64,000 nucleotides of DNA from Symbiodinium natans (Eukaryota > Sar > Dinophyceae > Suessiales > Symbiodiniaceae): NCBI GenBank assembly GCA_905221605.1, contig CAJNDS010002141.1, positions 262,966-326,965 of the forward strand, given 5' to 3'. Positions 11,332-23,650 of this stretch are shown here, piece by piece (the first letter of the stretch is position 1; each line of letters opens with the position of its first letter). The position numbers and the translations under genes were made by a program. The notes under the pieces are model-generated. The model was not told the origin of the DNA. It saw nothing but the letters and a program-made list of their open reading frames with translations, and ran no database searches.

Positions 11332-14300
11332 CGGAGGACCATGAGGCGCTGGTGAAGAACCTGAAGCTCCTCCTCTTGTCGAACAGCAAAGGCTTGGGGG
11401 CTTGGGGTTTAGGGTTTAGGATTTAGGGTTTAGGTTTTTGAATTTTGGGCTTAGGGTGTAGGATGTGTTTGGGTTGTAGCCCAGGCAGTGCCGTTTTCTC
11501 TTTTGGGCGGCGGCTATCTAAAAAACAAAACAACCAACCCCGCCCCCCCCCCCCCCCCCCCCCCCCACCCTAAACCCTTTTGGCTCCTCAGGGCTCAGTG
11601 AGGAGCTTCACACGTTACCCCCACAGGTCCGTGTACCCATATAGAAAACTCTTGGGCCCTGAAGCTACTCTATGGGAGCTATGGGAACCCCTTTAAGGCC
11701 CAAGAAGATTCTATCAAATCCTATACCTTAAGCCCTAAACCCTAGACCCAGAAAAGCCCGGCTCACCCGACCAGGCGTCACGCTGGCAGCGGCAGTGGCT
11801 TTGTGCTACCTTGCCCCACCCGAGGTGGTCCCTCCCGCCTAGGGACCTGTGGGCTTCAGGGTTTCTTGATGAGGTTTCCATGGCATCCATACATATACTT
11901 CTAAACCCTAAACCCTAAACCTCAAAACAACTTAAACAGGGCTTTGCAAGGATTATGTCTGGGTTTAAGGGGTCCCTTATGGTGGCTTGCCCTGCTCGCA
12001 ACGTTTGCATTGAGAAGCCTACAGGGGCTTCTATAGGGGTCCAGAAGGCTTATATGGGCTTCAGGGCTGCCCGTGTTTCGGGGTTTAGGTTTGGGGTTTA
12101 GGGTCTAGGGTTTGGGGTTTAGGGTTTAAGGCTTAGGGCTTAAGGATTTCGATGACCCAGCAGGTCATGGCTTTCGGCCCATATCCTAAAGGGATGGGAA
12201 GAACAAGCGCCTCATCATATGTGGCTTCTCTGGGGTCTAGCCAACATGAGGTAGTGGCAATATGAGGTAGTGGCAGCCCTAAACCCTAAACCCTAAACCC
12301 TAAACCCTAAACCCTAAACCCTAAACCCTAAACCCTAAACCCTAAACCCTAAACCCTAAACCCTAAACCCCAAACCCCAAACCCTAAACCCTAAACCCTA
12401 AACCCTAAACCCTAAACGCTAAACCCTAAACCCTAAACCCTAAACCCTAAACCCAAACCAGACAGCAATCTTGGGACTTCCTGCGTTCACAGCGTATTCT
12501 GACCCTAATTGCAGGAGCTCAGCTGCGTCACAATGCCGCTGATGCGCTGTTTCCGTCAGGCGGGCCAGCGTGTGTTGCCCGAGGCCCTCAACCCTAAATG
12601 CGCGTGTTTAGGGTTTGGGATTTATGTTTTAGGGTTTAGGGTTTAGGATTTATACTACCCTAAATTTCCTGAACTCCCTAAACCCTAAGCCAGTTAGGAA
12701 GCTGCTTCTCAGGGTTTGGGAGGCTTATGTGGGTGTAAGGGTTGGCGTGACTTCTGGTCGTGCTAGGGACTTAGGGTTTCGGCGTTTATGTGGGGGTTTA
12801 CGAGATTAGGGGTACCTTTTTGGGGTCCTTATTGTTAAGGGGATCCTACTATTTCGGGGTCTGTTTTAGGGGTCCCTTAATTTCCCCCAGGTGGGCTTGT
12901 GTCATGGGTCTTACCCCCCCCGTCCCTAACTTAAGGTCCCAAGGGCCCTGTGTTGAAGGGGGAGCTTGGGGTAATTTGAACGTTTTCATCACCCTCAAAG
13001 CCCTGCAAGCTCTAGAAGGCCTGGACCCCAAAATGGATTACCAGCTGCGGATTCACGAAGCCCTACAAGGCCTACACTTGCCCAAAGCCCTGAACCTTAA
13101 ACCCCAAGCCCTGAACCTATAGAACCCATGACATTCCAAACCCTCGCCCTTAGGCACAAAATGGCCCGAGTACCTTTTAGAATACGGGCTTCCAAAACCC
13201 TTGAAACAGGACTCCTTGGAGCGTTAGGGTAAAAACCCTAAAGCATCCCCTAAAAAAAAAAAACAAGCCAAGATCCCTAAAGCAACCCTTCGAACCCTAA
13301 CCGCCCTAAAGCAACCCTCTTCCCTTTGGCCCTAAACCCTAAACCAGAAAGCCAAAACCCAAAACCAGAAAGCCAAAACCCTAAACCCTAAACCCTAAAC
13401 CCTAAACCCTAAACCCTAAACCCTAAACCCTAAACCCTAAACCCTAAACCCTAAAGAAAGCCACAGAGGCCACGCCCGAAGCGACCACCACACTGCTGGT
13501 GGCCATGGCACCCCTCATCGAGGCAGCGCCCAGATGGGAGCTTGGGAGTTATAGGGTTTAGGGGTTAGGGTTTTAGGGTTTAGGGGCTAGGGTTTAGGGT
13601 TCAGGGAAATCCTAAACCCTAAACCCTAAACCCTAAACCCTAAACCCTAAACCCTAAACCCTAAACCCTAAACCCTGAACCCTGAACCCTGAACCCTGAA
13701 CCCTAAGCCCTAAACCCTAAACCCTAAACCCTAAGCCCCGACCCCTAAGCCCCAAGAGGCCTCTCATGTTTTGGCCTTAGCCCTCGGAGCCGCTGTGGGG
13801 CCCTGCACCCGAGACCTGAAAGCCTAAAACCCAAACCCTTTCAAAAACCCCGTAAGCCCGAAGTACCACACCCTAATCATCAGAATCCCTTGAACTCTAT
13901 ACCCTTCAACTACCCCACATCCTTCAAGCCCTTATAAGCCATAAACCCTGCCCCGTCTCAACCCAGCGGGCCCCCCAGCACTTGAAGAGAAACCCTAAAC
14001 CCTAAACCCTAAACCCTAAACCCCTAACCCTCAGCCAACTCCGACGATGTGGGGAGGCGCAGCCAGGGCTCTTCCGGCCTTTGCTGCGCGAGTTCTTCGT
14101 GCAGGCAGCGGCCTGCTGTGGGACCTATGGGGTTTCGCCCGAAACAGTAAACCTCGCAAGCCCTAAACCCTAAACCCTAAACCCTAAACCTAAACTTCAA
14201 GAACCTAAACCCGAAACCTTTGTAAAACCCCTATAGATCCTTAACCTTATAGACCCTAAACCCTGAACTCTTAACCCTAAAAGGGGGAGGTCGTGCCTAA

Positions 14301-17300
14301 ACCCTACAGAGCAGAGCTACGCTATGCGAGTTCAGAGGCGTTTTTGCTCCAGGCCTGAGGTTGCAGTTGGTTGTTTAGGGTTTGGGCTTTAGGGTTTAGG
14401 ACGGTCTAGGGTTTAGGGTTTAGGGTTTAGGGCTTAGGGCTTAGGGCTTAGGGCTTAGGGCTTAGGGCTTAGGGCTTAGGGCTTAGGGCTTAGGGCTTAG
14501 GGCTTAGGGCTTAGGGCTTAAGTTTCGGGTTGAGGGTTCGCTCTTTGGTCCTGATGGGCTTTTGGGGTCTTGGGGTTGTGCGAGGCTTGTTGGTTTTAGG
14601 GTTTCCGGTGTAGGGTTTAGGGGTTTAGGGGTTTAGGGGTTTAGGGGTTTAGGGGTTTAGGGGTTTAGGGGTTTAGGGGTTTAGGGGTTTAGGGGTTTAG
14701 GGGTTTAGGGGTTTAGGGGTTTAGGGGTTTAGGGGTTTAGGGGTTCGGGTTTAGGGTTTGGGGTTTAGGGTTTAGGGTTTTAGGGCTTAGGGTTCAGGGT
14801 CCTGTCAACCCCAAACCCGGAACCCTTATCTAACCCGGAACCCTCACCCGCAGCCCCGAACCCTAAACCCTGAACCTGCTACGCTGGTTGCCAGCCCAAG
14901 GTCGGTTGAAACCCTAAACCCTAAACCCTAAACCCTAAGCCCTGAACCCAAAACCCGAAACCCAGCGCAGGGCAGTTGGAAAGAGAGAAGCGCTCACGTC
15001 CGAGATACAATTTCACGGCTTCGCGCACAGCAACAGCCACATGCTTTCCCTGAACCAACGTGGCAGATGCCCATGCGCTGACTTTGATCACGCAAGAGGG
15101 GACCTCTTGACACCAGTCGGGCCTGTCAGAACTCATCTCCAGCTTGTTTGCGGACACTCAGGGTTTAGGGTTTAGGGTGTAGGATCTAGGGTTTGGGGTT
15201 TAGGGTTTGGGGCTTGAGGTTCCAGCCTTTAAGGTGAGGAGGACACCATGTCAGATGCAGACTAGTCTGGCACGTGACTCCAGATCCCAGAGACTCCAAA
15301 TCCCCATGAGTTAAGGAATATACCCTAAATTATCATAGGAACCCTTATCCGAAGCCCTAAACTTTAAGCCCTAAACCCTAAACATGATATATGGTGTATT
15401 CCTGAATTCACGGTTTTTGGAGTGTTTGGGGAGATGTCCATGTCCAGAGGTGCACCCTTAGGGTTTAGCGTTTAGGGTTTAGGGTTTAGGGTTCAGTGTT
15501 AGGGTTAAAATCGGGTTTAGGGTAGAAACCTGAACGCTGGAACCCTAAACCCTACAGACTGGAACCCTAGAGTTTTAGAGGCTGGAACTTCAAGCCCTAA
15601 ACCCTCAATCCTAAACCCTAAACCCTAAAAACCCTAAAAACCATAAAAAAAAAAAAAAAAACCTAAAAACCCTAAACCCTAACCTCGGGACACCCTCGGC
15701 CCAGTCCTTCGACTCGTCTGAAGTGAAGCGCCTCAAGTTGGAGGCAGCCGGAGCTCAGTGCACTACGCCCTGAACCCGAACTTTAAATTGGAAACCCTAA
15801 GCCTCATAGGGTTTAGGGTTTAGGGTTTGGGGTTTGGGGTTTAGGGGTTAGGGTTTAGGGTTTGGGGTTTGGGGTTTAGGGTTTGGGGGTTTCAGGGTTT
15901 AAGGGGTGCAGGGGTTCAGGGTTCTGGGTCTTCAAGACTAAACCCTGAACCCAAACTCTAAATTCTAAATCCGAAGCCCCATAGGGTTCAGGGGTTCAGA
16001 GGTGTACATGCGATCCGTGCGGACATCCCAGGGGGCATGAAAGAAGACCATGGGGTTTAGAGGTTTAGGGGTTCAGGGGTTCAGGGGTTTAGGGGATGAG
16101 GGTCTTCAAGTGCCCCCCAAAGAGTTGTTGGGGCTTTGGCAGAGACTGTCTCCGGCCTGAGGGGGGGGGGGGGGGGTTCAGGGTTTGGGGGTTGGCTTGG
16201 GGCTTGGGGCTTGGGGCTTGGGGCTTTGTGCTTGGGGCTTTGGGCTTGGGGCTTGGGGCTTGGGGCTTTGGGCTTGGGGCTTGGGGCTTGGGGCTTGGGG
16301 CTTGGGGCTTGGGAGGTAGAGTGTTCCGAGACTCGGTTTGTGGGTCACATGGAGAGTTGAAGTTCCACTGGCTTTTCTTGGCGAGCAGTCTTCCTAGTTC
16401 ATGCTTTAGTTTATCTGTTAGTAGTTCTCCTTTCAATCAGAGTCCCATTTTGTTTTGTTGGGGCATCCTTTTTAGAAGATGCCGTACTACATGCAGACCC
16501 AAAAGGGAACCTAATTTAGAGAACTACATTTACATGTATGTTCAGTTGGGGTTTAGAGCCATGAGCTACAGAGGATGGGCTCATAGAGACAGCTATTGAC
16601 GATTGTGTGTTTTGCTCCAATCCAAGTCGCACCAGGAGGTTTAGGGTTTAGGGTTAGGGTTTAGGGTTAAGGGTTAAGGGTTTAGGGTTTAGGGTTTAGG
16701 GTTGAGGCTCCCAGTGCCACAGCTGGAATGGCGGTTGTAGTCACCTTCACCAGAGGTCATTGAGAACCTCGTAGACGAGACCAACGTGCAGATGGTTCTG
16801 CGGGAGCTGCAGGCACTTGAAGCGGGTTTAGGGTTTAGGGTTTAGGGTTTAGGGTTTAGGGTTTAGGGTTTAGGGTTTAGGGTTTAGGGTTTAGGGTTTA
16901 GGTTTAGGGTTTAGGGTTTAGGGTTTAGGGTTTAGGGTTTAGGGTTTAGGGTTTAGGGTTTAGGGTTTAGGGTTTAGGGTGCCATGTGCTGTTTCCAACC
17001 CTGGCCCTGGCCCTGAACCTCAAACCACGAGGTTTTGAGTCTGAGTTTCTAGGGTCTTGGGGGTGTAGGGTGTGAGGGGACATCTGCGTTGCGTGTTGGG
17101 CTCCCTACGCTAGCAGGGGCCCTTGCACTCAGAGTTCTATGAATTAGCCCTAAACCCTAAACCCTAAACCCTAAGTTGCTTAGAGACTTGAGGAGACATC
17201 AGCGCGTCCCACCTTGCGACAATTCAAGCCAGGGCTTTCGGGCTTGCTCTGAAGGGGCCTAAACCCTCGCCCTAAACCCTGAACTCGAGAACGCTAACCC

Positions 17301-17428
17301 CTAAACCCTAAACCCTAAACCCTAAACCCTAAGCCCCTCAACAGGTCTACGTGTCCTGGCACTCGCAGCCCGATTTCGTGGCCCGAGCCGTGCGGAGCAT
17401 CGCCAAGGTCGCGCTGACCATCGCATCG
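11332..17428 (+). CDS. AP3B: AP-3 adaptor complex subunit beta, eight central exons (partial gene)
   Basis: Large subunit of the AP-3 coat, which sorts cargo from endosomes/trans-Golgi to lysosome-like organelles; it acts at the cytosolic membrane face. Exons by homology and phase: 11332-11391, 11775-11824, 12515-12559, 13469-13522, 14057-14104, 15705-15743, 16756-16812, 17345-17428. Together they read as one stretch of the adaptin N-terminal helical-repeat (trunk) domain. Diagnostic pieces are EDHEALVKNLKLLLLSNSKG, VTLAAAVALCYLAP, PGLFRPLLREFFVQ, SSEVKRLKLE, VIENLVDETNVQMVLRELQ and PDFVARAVRSIAKVAL. They follow the AP-3 beta order (LLQSRN..VVMAVAQLY, LKLEVLTNLANETN, VLREFQTYI, IGRCA) closely and other beta adaptins less well. 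Seven of eight donors are GC and one is GT; all acceptors are AG; every junction is in phase. Introns hold telomeric blocks and one minus-strand open frame. The N terminus (possibly 6542-6975) and the rest of the C terminus were not found. Family call fairly sure, AP-3 over AP-4 moderately. Confidence 0.8.
12276..12455 (-). repeat. CCCTAAA array
   Basis: About 25 heptamers with few variants, inside the AP-3 beta intron 11825-12514. Confidence 0.95.
14424..14521 (+). repeat. TTAGGGC variant array
   Basis: About fourteen consecutive TTAGGGC units, a variant not dominant elsewhere. Confidence 0.95.
14612..14745 (+). repeat. TTTAGGGG octamer array
   Basis: About sixteen TTTAGGGG octamers in a row, 90 bp from the TTAGGGC array. 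Confidence 0.95.
14972..15157 (-). CDS. Minus-strand open frame inside an AP-3 beta intron
   Basis: Within the intron between 14104 and 15705, the minus strand carries about 60 codons of soluble-protein-like sequence (SSDRPDWCQEVPSCVIKV, then SAWASATLVQGKHVAVAVRE and AVKLYLGRERFSLSNCPAL). The plus strand of the same island has no comparable frame. It ends in telomeric repeat. This would be the only minus-strand coding piece in the window. No family recognised; it may be an exon of an antisense gene or a captured fragment. Confidence 0.35.
16190..16314 (+). repeat. GGGGCTT variant array
   Basis: About seventeen GGGGCTT/GGGCTTT heptamers. It creates long Gly-Leu-Trp frames on + and Pro-Lys frames on -, which are not genes. 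Confidence 0.95.
16826..16980 (+). repeat. TTTAGGG array
   Basis: About 22 near-perfect copies starting 14 bp after the AP-3 exon that ends at 16812. Confidence 0.95.
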
Positions 17429-18419
17429 GCACTCCCGACACGCGGGTTTTTTTTTTGGTGAGGGGCTTAGAGTTTAGGGTTTAGGGTTTCGGGTTTCGGG
17501 CTTAGGTTTTTTTGTGAGGTGGGTATAACTGGGTTGTGGACGACTATACTTTAATACTTTTTGGTTTTGAATTCCTATTCTAGCAACTTCTACCTCAACA
17601 GTATGTACTTTTGTCCACTACTCCAATATAGAGACATACTTATTCAATATGAGAGTATGAACTATGCGAATATCATAGTAGCATGACATACATTAAAATA
17701 GAGTAATATACAACTATTCGAAGATAACAGTACGATAATATACTACTCGAGTAATGTAATGACATGGTTTTGGGGAAGGGGTTTCGTTGATTATGGTGGA
17801 CAGTTAGGGTATCCTAGGACTCAGAGTAGATCCTTCGGTTCCCTTATAAGCCCCTTTAAGCCAAAAAGGGCACCCTTTCTTTCCTAGGTTACTCTTAGAC
17901 TTGGGTCTAGTAATTATAGGGTTGACAGGTTCTGGGGGTGGACAAGGAACCCCAAAATCCCTACACCCTAAACCCCAAACCCGAAACCCTAAACCCTAAA
18001 CCCCTAACCCTAAATCCTAAACCCTAAACCCAAAATCCTTAACCCTAGGCTTGTCTTCGGGACTTGAGGCCTCGCAGCCAGGAGATGAGAGATTGAGAGG
18101 AGCTTCTCAGATGACACCCCCCAGTGCAAATGGACGTTTTAGGGTTTTAGGGTTTAGGGTTTAGGGCTACACTATATACTTGGGCCTTGAAAGGGGTTCC
18201 CATATAGCAGCTTTAGAGCCAGGTATACACTATATAGGTACATGGACCCTTAGGGATAAGGGAAGAGCACAGTGAACCTTATTCCTACATGTACCTTCCT
18301 ATGCACCCTTAGAAAGCCCCCCTAAACCCTAAACCCTAAGCCCCACGCCCCAAACCCTAAACCCTAAACCCTAATTAAACCCTAAACCCTAAACCTTAAA
18401 CCCTAAACCCTAAACCCAT

Positions 18420-21400
18420 TTCCTGGCATCTCTGGCCGCAGCATCCCAAGTCTCCCCCCCTCCCCTTCCCCCCCACGTCCCCCGTGGCCCGGCCACCCTG
18501 GACGTATCGGCTTCGCGCTTAGCCACATCGGGGTTTTGGAGAATAGGGAGTATCCTTTTTGGGGGGCCCCTTTAAGAGGATTCTATGTTATTTTTGGGGG
18601 TATCAAAAGGGTAGCCCTATTTTCGTAAGCCCCCACATCGGAGTAAGAAATGAATGGCGCAGGGCTCCCGAACCCTGTGGACCCTAAAGCCAAGCCCTTC
18701 TCTAGGATACCCTGCTTGCGACTTCGTTCTCATCAGAAAGAAAGCCCTAAACTCTGATACCTCCTTATATCGAAAGACTTGCCTTGTTGTTGCCTTACCG
18801 TTTGGGAGTCTACCTAAACCCCGAAACCAAAAACCCAAAACCTGAGCCCTTACCTCCCGAACGCCCCCAAACCCAGTGAAGGACCATGGAACTGGGCAAC
18901 TGCTTGAAGCCAATTTCTACTCGAGGGAACCTGTACAAGGCCACTTAGGAGGAATAACAAGGCACTTGTACTATATAATCATAATAAGAAGAAGAATAGT
19001 AGAAATAATAATAAGAGTAATATCATCAATAATAATAATATAATTATATATATATATATATGTAACAAACGCCAGTGAAATGTTGCCAACTAAATCTCTG
19101 CGGAGGCGGTATATCAAGCATGAGTCTTTAGATGTTATGAAGCCGGTCGACTTCGGGCAGTATCCCATATGTCCAGTATCTTTGAAGCGGTTTAGGGTTT
19201 AGGGTTTAGGGTTTAGGGTTTAGGGTTTAGGGTTTAGGGTTTAGGGTTTAGGGTTTAGGGTTTAGGGTTAAGGGTGGACCAGGGTCAAGCAGACCAGCTC
19301 CTTGATTCGCTACACAGTCGTGCCGGCGACTGCTGCCCCAGCAACAAATCATCCGCGCTATCACTCACAGAGTTCCTAAACCCTAAACCCTAAACCCTAA
19401 ACCCTAAACCCTAAACCCTAAACCCTAAACCCTATACTTGGCATGCACAGCTTTTTCCCTAAGGCTCCAGGTTGACAAGGGTTTTAGGCTTTTGGGCTGA
19501 TTAAAGAACGTTCTTTGGGCGTTTTTGAGCAGGACAAATGCAGGGGTCGGCATACTTACTCATAGAATTCCCTTCACTTAGGGTCCCTTTGTAATTGTAC
19601 AACAATAACCCCCCCCACCCCCCCCCCCCCCCCAAAAAAAAAAAAAAAGCCTATCCTTCTTAGTCAGGCCCCTATGTTGGCCTTTCTGGGTGGGTTGGAG
19701 TTCCGGGCCCGGGGAGTACCTCTCTTGTTTTTCTGAGTGTGCTACCAAGAAAAGACCTAAAGCCGAAGTTCTATGCGCCCTCTCCCACGAAGGAAGGGCC
19801 CATATGAAGAGACCATCTAACTACCCTAAACCCTAAACCCTAAACCCTAAACCCTAAACCCTAAACCCATGTAGATACCCCAACCACTCTGAGGTCTCCA
19901 GGTATCATGGCCTTCTCAGCTGCAATACGGCGGCTCCCGGGAGGTTTGGCGGGGGCGGGCTTAGGGTTCAGGATTCAGGGTTTAGGGTTTAGGGTTTAGG
20001 GTTTAGGGTTTAGGGTTTAGGGTTTAGGGTTTAGGGTTTAGGGTTTAGGGTTTAGGGTTTAGGGTTTCGGGTCACGGCAGGGGAAGGGCTGCAAAGGATT
20101 CGGGGTTGGGGGGACTTACGGGCCCTATAGGGTTTGGGGCTGATCGTGTTTAGGGGTTTATAGGGTTTAGGGCTCAGGGCTTAAAGGGTTTCGGGTTTCA
20201 AGGATTTAGGGCTTATAGCGTTATAGCGTTTAGGGCTCAGCGTCATAAGCTCCCGAAGATATTCAGCACACAAGAGCCAGGGTGTAGGGTTTAGGTTTAG
20301 GGTTTAGGGTTTGGCCCCAATGCCCAGTTGGCCCCAATGCCCAGCGCAGCCTGAGATTTAGGGCACCCAAACAGAAACTACGATTTCTAGGACCCAGGGC
20401 AGGCCCTTTCCCGTTTTTGGGGGGCTTTCGGTTCCCTTAGAAGCCCGTGAAAAACCAAAAAGGGTACCTATTATTCCTAGGTCCTAGGGTACTCTTCGGT
20501 TTAGATTTCGAGAGTGCCCACATTCCAAAAGCGTGCAGTGGCTTAGGTGAAGGCTTTGTGGGGCTTAGGGCCTAAGCTCCAAAAACCTGGAAAGGTTTGC
20601 TTGGAGGTTCATGGTACATATCAACTAATTATAACTGTACTTGTAACTGTACTTATAACCATTTTGGATCACTCAAGGGGCTTATACGTGGGTTACAAGT
20701 ACAGCTATATTTCGTTACTAAGTATCACGAATCTCGAAGTAGGGCTTAAGCGACTGATGGGCTGAAGGTTGCTGGGGTCCACAGGCTTTGTGGGATCCCG
20801 TCTTCGAGAGAGTAGGGATTTAGGGGCTGAAAGACTAGGACCCAGCGCGCCCTAGCGGTTGAGAAGCCTAAGACTTCAGCACCAAGGCTTGGGGGTTGAG
20901 GGCTCCGGTTTAGGCTGTTCAGGTTTTAGGATGTTCGGGTTGCCCCGCCGCCGGTCTTCCTATACCTTGCTAGCCCTAAACCCTAAACCCTAAACCCTAA
21001 ACCCTAAACCCTAAACCGCCTAAACCCTAAACTCGGCCCTAAACCCTAAACCGCGAAACCGCCTGCAGGTGGATTTGCAAAGATGCCAAGGTCACAGGCA
21101 CCTCTCGCCGGCATCAAATGTGTTGTAAGATGCCACTGCTGAGGTGTTCGTGGCTTCTTGGGTCTACACGATACTCCTGAAGCCCTATCCCCTAAACCCT
21201 AAACCCTAAACCCTAAACCGGTTTGGAGTCCTTCTAGAATGTGGGCTTCGTTTTGCACTGCGCAGATAGTTGACCTGAAAGCCCTCAGGTTTGAGGCTCC
21301 GTCTCTTCCTGGATCCTTGCAAGGCATCTAATGATCCCGCCCCTAGGGTTTAGGGTTTAGGGTTTTGGGTTTTAGCTTTTGGGTTTAGGGCTTTGGGTTT

Positions 21401-22880
21401 AGGGTTTCTTTAGGGCAAGCTGTGTTGGCCCTGCGCGCCAACCCGAAACCCTAGACCCTAAAACGCTAAACCCTGAACCCTAAACCCTCTAAAAGCAACT
21501 GGGAGGGGGCGAGTGTTTCTTAGAGCGTCGTCCTGTGACGCAGGCGATGACGGCCCTGCCGCCGCAGACAAGTTTGGTGAACATCTGCACCTACTTCCAT
21601 CCCTGGCCGAAGCACAGGTGAATTCAGGGGTCTCCGAAGTCCCGGGTTAGGGTTTAGGGTTTAGGGTTTAGGGTTTGGGGTTTAGGGTTTAGGGTTTAGG
21701 GTTTAGAGTTTAGGGTTTAGGGTTTAGGGTTGCAGCATTCCAGGGTCCCAGAGAGCCCAGGAATAGACCTTAAATCATAAGAGGGAGACTCATAGGATTT
21801 ACGGTATTTTCCTCAAGTAAGGGGTATGGGCTCGTTGGGCAGTTCTACGACAGAGAGGGGTCCTAGTGTTGGGGTTTTTCTTGGCGGTAAAGGGCTGAGG
21901 TGCGCTTAGAGCATGCAGCTTGTGGATGCTTGCGAGGTTTGGCCCTAAACCCTAAACCCTAAACCCTAAACCCTAAACCCCCAACCCCTGAACCGCTGTA
22001 CTTCTTGAGTTCAGGGGTTGGTCTTATTGCACACCACTTGACAGCCTAGATGAGCAGGGTTCAGGGTTTTTGGGGTTTGAGAAGGGTTTAGGGTTTATTT
22101 GAAGCCCCGAACACTTTTTTTCCCTGAACTACAACCCTCTGCCTCATACAAATGGCCAAGCCTCAAGCAGGACCCCTGTGCCTGAACCCTGAGCCCTTTT
22201 TGCAGGACATAGGCCCTGCTTCTCTTGCAACGCCGACCCTACGGGCTAAACCCCAAGCGCTTGCCAGGTCGATGTTCCTGATGTACGGCAGTCGTCACTC
22301 GTCCTCCGCTGCTGACTGGATGCAAAAGTCTGCTGGGGCGAAGGCTCGGAACGGAGCGGGTGTGTTGGGGCTCAGGGTTCAGGGTTTCTCAAACCCTAAA
22401 CCCCAGACCCTAAGTTTAGGGCTCAGGGCCTCAGCTCGAGCAAGGAAAGCCAGGTGACTGAATCATGCCCCCCCGCCCACCCCCCCCCCACCCGGGTGCA
22501 TGCGGTACCGACCATGGCGCGTGTGTGGGTGTGGGAACGGTCCTTGCCCGGTCGCATGGGTCCATTAAAACTCAAGCTACCAAGCCCTTGAGCTTTAACC
22601 CCTTTGAGCCGTAGGGGTGTTAGGGTTTTAAGGGGTTGGTCTCAGGGTCTCTTTTTTAAAGATTTTAGATTTTTTGGGAGGTGTTTTAGGGTTTTAAGGG
22701 TGTATTAGGGTTTTAGGGTTTTTAGGGTTTTGGGTTGAGGGTTGTAAGATTTGAGGGTTTAAACCCTGAAAAGCCCCCCAAAAAAAGCGCTAAAAAACCC
22801 TCAAAACCTGCAAAGCCGCAGGATCCGTCTCGGGCAGGGACAGGGACGGACGCCGCGATGTCCTTCGACGGCATCTACGG
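18420..22880 (+). CDS. Scattered orphan exon-like islands
   Basis: Short unique islands bounded by AG and GC/GT. 19266-19372 reads VDQGQADQLLDSLHSRAGDC and CPSNKSSALSLTE. 21544-21617 reads AMTALPPQTSLVNICTYFH and PWPKH, with a GT donor. 22822-22879 reads DPSRAGTGTDAAMSFDGIY with a GC donor; 22160-22345 is a longer open frame. None matches a family I recognise. The first could continue AP-3 beta but the match is poor. They are listed together because I cannot tell how many genes they represent. Confidence 0.25.
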
Positions 22881-23327
22881 CCGTCATCTCAGAGAAGCCC
22901 CAATGATGAGCCCGTGTTTAGGGAGTTTAGGGTTTTGGGTTTAGGGTTTAGGGTTTAGGGTTTAGGGCTATTCTAGCCTATAACCCTAAATATAGGGTTA
23001 TAGGGTCATAAGGCCACAGGATGAGGCTTCTTTGGGGTTGAGTGAGAGTTCTCTCAGGATGGACCATTAAATGATCGACCAAGTAAAGGGCCCTGTTTGA
23101 GGGGTTACCCAGAGAGCCCAATACCGTATAATTAAGCAATACACCCTAAGCCCTAAACCCTGAGCCGTGAACCCTGAAACTCTAAACTCGAAACCCTCTA
23201 CGTGAATCATATTAGGGTCCCAATTTTGATTCAAGGCATATTCCAGAATGAAGGGGTATTGGGCTCTTTAGGGATCCATGCACATAAATAGTAGGTGCTT
23301 GGGCCTTTCAAGGATTCCTGGGTTTAG

Positions 23328-23650
23328 GGTTGAGGGTTTTAGGGTTTAGGGTTTTAGGGTTTTAGGGTTTTAGGGTTTTAGGGTTTTAGGGTTTTAGGGT
23401 TTTAGGGTTTTAGGGTTTTAGGGTTTTAGGGTTTTAGGGTTTTAGGGTTGTAGGGTTTTAGGGTTTTAGGGTTTTAGGGTTTTAGGGTTTTAGGGTTTTA
23501 GGGTTTTAGGGTTTTAGGGTTTTAGGGTTTTAGGGTTTTAGGGTTTTAGGGTTTTAGGGTTTTAGGGTTTTAGGGTTTTAGGGTTTTAGGGTTTTAGGGT
23601 TTTAGGGTTTTAGGGTTCTAGGGTTTAGGGTTTTAGGGTTCTAGGGTTTA
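23328..23650 (+). repeat. TTTTAGGG octamer array
   Basis: About 38 nearly perfect TTTTAGGG octamers, the longest homogeneous array in the window, with only one or two single-base variants. Confidence 0.95.

Noticed and set aside
16089-16440. Gly-Leu-Trp-rich (+) and Pro-Lys-rich (-) open frames
   Set aside because: Direct translation of the GGGGCTT array.
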